Origin: an uncultured Lachnospiraceae bacterium
Lineage (GTDB): Bacteria; Bacillota; Clostridia; Lachnospirales; Lachnospiraceae
Assembly (NCBI GenBank): GCA_948438565.1
Contig: CAOJLW010000024.1
Location: 1-14,615, forward strand
DNA length: 14,615 nt
Direction of reading: 5' to 3'
Shown: positions 13,468-14,615 of the stretch, piece after piece
Layout: each line of letters opens with the position of its first letter
Numbering within the stretch: position 1 is the first letter of the stretch
Notes under the pieces: generated by a model
Databases searched by the model: none
Seen by the model: only the letters and a program-made list of their open reading frames with translations
Told to the model about the DNA's origin: nothing
Made by a program: the position numbers and the translations under genes

Positions 13468-14615
13468 TTAATTTACAGTTTCTTCTTCTGTAGCTTCTAC
13501 CACATTTTCCATAACCAGATCCACAGCTTTTTGCAGTGCAAGATCTTTTTTCATGGAGTCTTTTTGTTCGTCGCCCATCCATTCCATGAGCTTCTCCTTT
13601 TCCATGCCATACGCTGCGGCCATCCGGTCAAACTCTGCATCCAAGTCGGCTTCTTCTACGACGACGCCCTCTTCCTTGACAATCTGTTCCAATACCAGAC
13701 TGCCCCGAATGCGTTTTAGGGCCTCCGGACGAATCTGTTCTTTCATCTTATCTGCCGTCATACCGGAAAATTGCAGATACTGTTCAAAACTCATGCCCTG
13801 CTGTTCAATTCTCTGCGCATAATTTTCAAACTGGATTTCCACCTGTGTATCCACCATGGCGTCCGGAACCTCCATTGTGGACGCGTCTGCAATTTTCTGA
13901 ACCGCTTCTTCTTCGCGGGCGCGCTTTACCTCCGCTTCCTTTTGTCCGGAAAGCCGTTTTTTAATATCATCTTTGTACTCTTCTAACGTATCAAACTCGG
14001 ATACGTCCTGTGCAAATTCATCGTCTAATTCCGGAAGCTCCTCCGCCTTAATCTCGTGGATCTTCACCTGGAATACGGCCTGTTTTCCTGCCAAATCCGC
14101 CTGATAGGCTTCTGGGAAGGTCACCTGCACCTCGACCTCGTCTCCGCTGTTCTTGCCGATCAACTGCTCTTCAAAGGTATCGACAAACGAATGGGAACCG
14201 ATTTTTAAGGAATATTCTTCTCCCTTGCCGCCTTCAAACGCTTTGCCGTCCACAAACCCTTCAAAATCAATTACTGCCGTATCGCCTTCTTGAATCGCAC
14301 GATCCTCTACCGTATAAATCCTGACGTTATTCTGGCGCTCTTTTTCTATTTCCCGATCTATTTCTTCATCCGTTACGGTAATCTCCGCTTTCTTAACGGC
14401 CAAACCTTTATACTGGCCTAACTGCACTTCCGGTTTTACTGCCACTTCCGCAGTAAAAATAAATGGCTTGCCTTTTTCTATTTGGACAATGTCAATCACC
14501 GGACGGGATACGATATCCATGCCGCTTTCATCCGCAGCAGCGCCGTAGTTTTCCTGGATTAGCTGATTTGCAGCATCTTCAAAGAAGATTTCCGGCCCAT
14601 ACATTTTCTCAACCA
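13468..14615 (-). CDS. tig: Trigger factor, ribosome-associated chaperone (5' end outside window)
   Basis: Trigger factor binds near the ribosomal exit tunnel and shields new chains; it also has peptidyl-prolyl isomerase activity. The window holds 381 C-terminal residues, with the frame open through the right edge (upstream codons read V-E-K before MYGPEIFFEDAAN). About 50 N-terminal residues are missing, including the ribosome-docking loop. Visible parts are the end of the N-terminal domain (to about 90) and the FKBP-like PPIase domain (about 100-190, EGDTAVIDFEGFVDGKAFEGG and SHSFVDTFEEQLIG). The helical C-terminal chaperone arms follow, starting ELPELDDEFAQDVSEFDTLEEYKDD. The acidic tail ATEEETVN ends the protein. 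The internal ATG at 14604 is not the true start. Gene order tig-clpP-clpX-lon is standard in Firmicutes. Confidence 0.96.
   Translation of the reverse strand, partial: VEKMYGPEIFFEDAANQLIQENYGAAADESGMDIVSRPVIDIVQIEKGKPFIFTAEVAVKPEVQLGQYKGLAVKKAEITVTDEEIDREIEKERQNNVRIYTVEDRAIQEGDTAVIDFEGFVDGKAFEGGKGEEYSLKIGSHSFVDTFEEQLIGKNSGDEVEVQVTFPEAYQADLAGKQAVFQVKIHEIKAEELPELDDEFAQDVSEFDTLEEYKDDIKKRLSGQKEAEVKRAREEEAVQKIADASTMEVPDAMVDTQVEIQFENYAQRIEQQGMSFEQYLQFSGMTADKMKEQIRPEALKRIRGSLVLEQIVKEEGVVVEEADLDAEFDRMAAAYGMEKEKLMEWMGDEQKDSMKKDLALQKAVDLVMENVVEATEEETVN

Overview
The window looks like a core chromosomal region of a Clostridia bacterium, most likely Lachnospiraceae or a close relative. This rests on gene order (tig-clpP-clpX-lon-engB and rpmE-DUF1385-prmC-prfA-rimP-nusA), a DUF4250 protein, the GNGGQCVN version of the RF1 GGQ loop, strong AGGAGG-type ribosome binding sites, and moderate G+C. 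It is an inference from protein character, since no rRNA marker is present. All sixteen genes lie on the minus strand, so transcription runs from high to low coordinates. No rRNA, tRNA, CRISPR array, insertion sequence or phage gene was seen.

Right end, 14615 to 8487: the protein quality-control block. Trigger factor (5' end cut off by the window) is followed by ClpP, ClpX, Lon and the ribosome-assembly GTPase EngB. A GC-rich hairpin and a candidate promoter lie between tig and clpP. The other genes are tightly packed, except for a 97-base clpX-lon gap that holds an imperfect palindrome and a small hydrophobic open frame.

Middle, 8483 to 5761: a complete zinc-type ABC uptake system (binding protein, ATPase, permease) runs straight on from engB with 3-base gaps or 4-base overlaps, and ends with a 60-residue DUF4250 protein. 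No separate promoter or Zur-like operator is visible, so it may be co-transcribed with the protease genes. The ATPase has an unusual cysteine/histidine-rich N-terminus.

Left part, 5760 to 1: short independently promoted units. A cytidylate-kinase-like protein has its own candidate promoter. rpmE (zinc-ribbon L31) has a strong extended -10 promoter, a structured leader and a rho-independent terminator. Past the terminator lie the DUF1385 membrane protein, the release-factor methyltransferase PrmC and its substrate RF1 (PrfA). A second, nearly identical extended -10 promoter then drives rimP-nusA, whose leader carries a 13-bp perfect hairpin; nusA runs off the left edge.

Together the genes cover nascent-chain folding and degradation, ribosome assembly, translation termination and transcription elongation, with a metal-uptake cassette embedded. 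I see no convincing new multi-gene system. The most interesting points are the ATPase cysteine/histidine cluster, the paired promoters, the leader structures, the intra-operon terminator and two tiny open frames. Several start sites were set from ribosome-binding-site spacing: GTG for rimP, TTG for lon, and internal ATGs for rpmE, DUF1385 and prfA.
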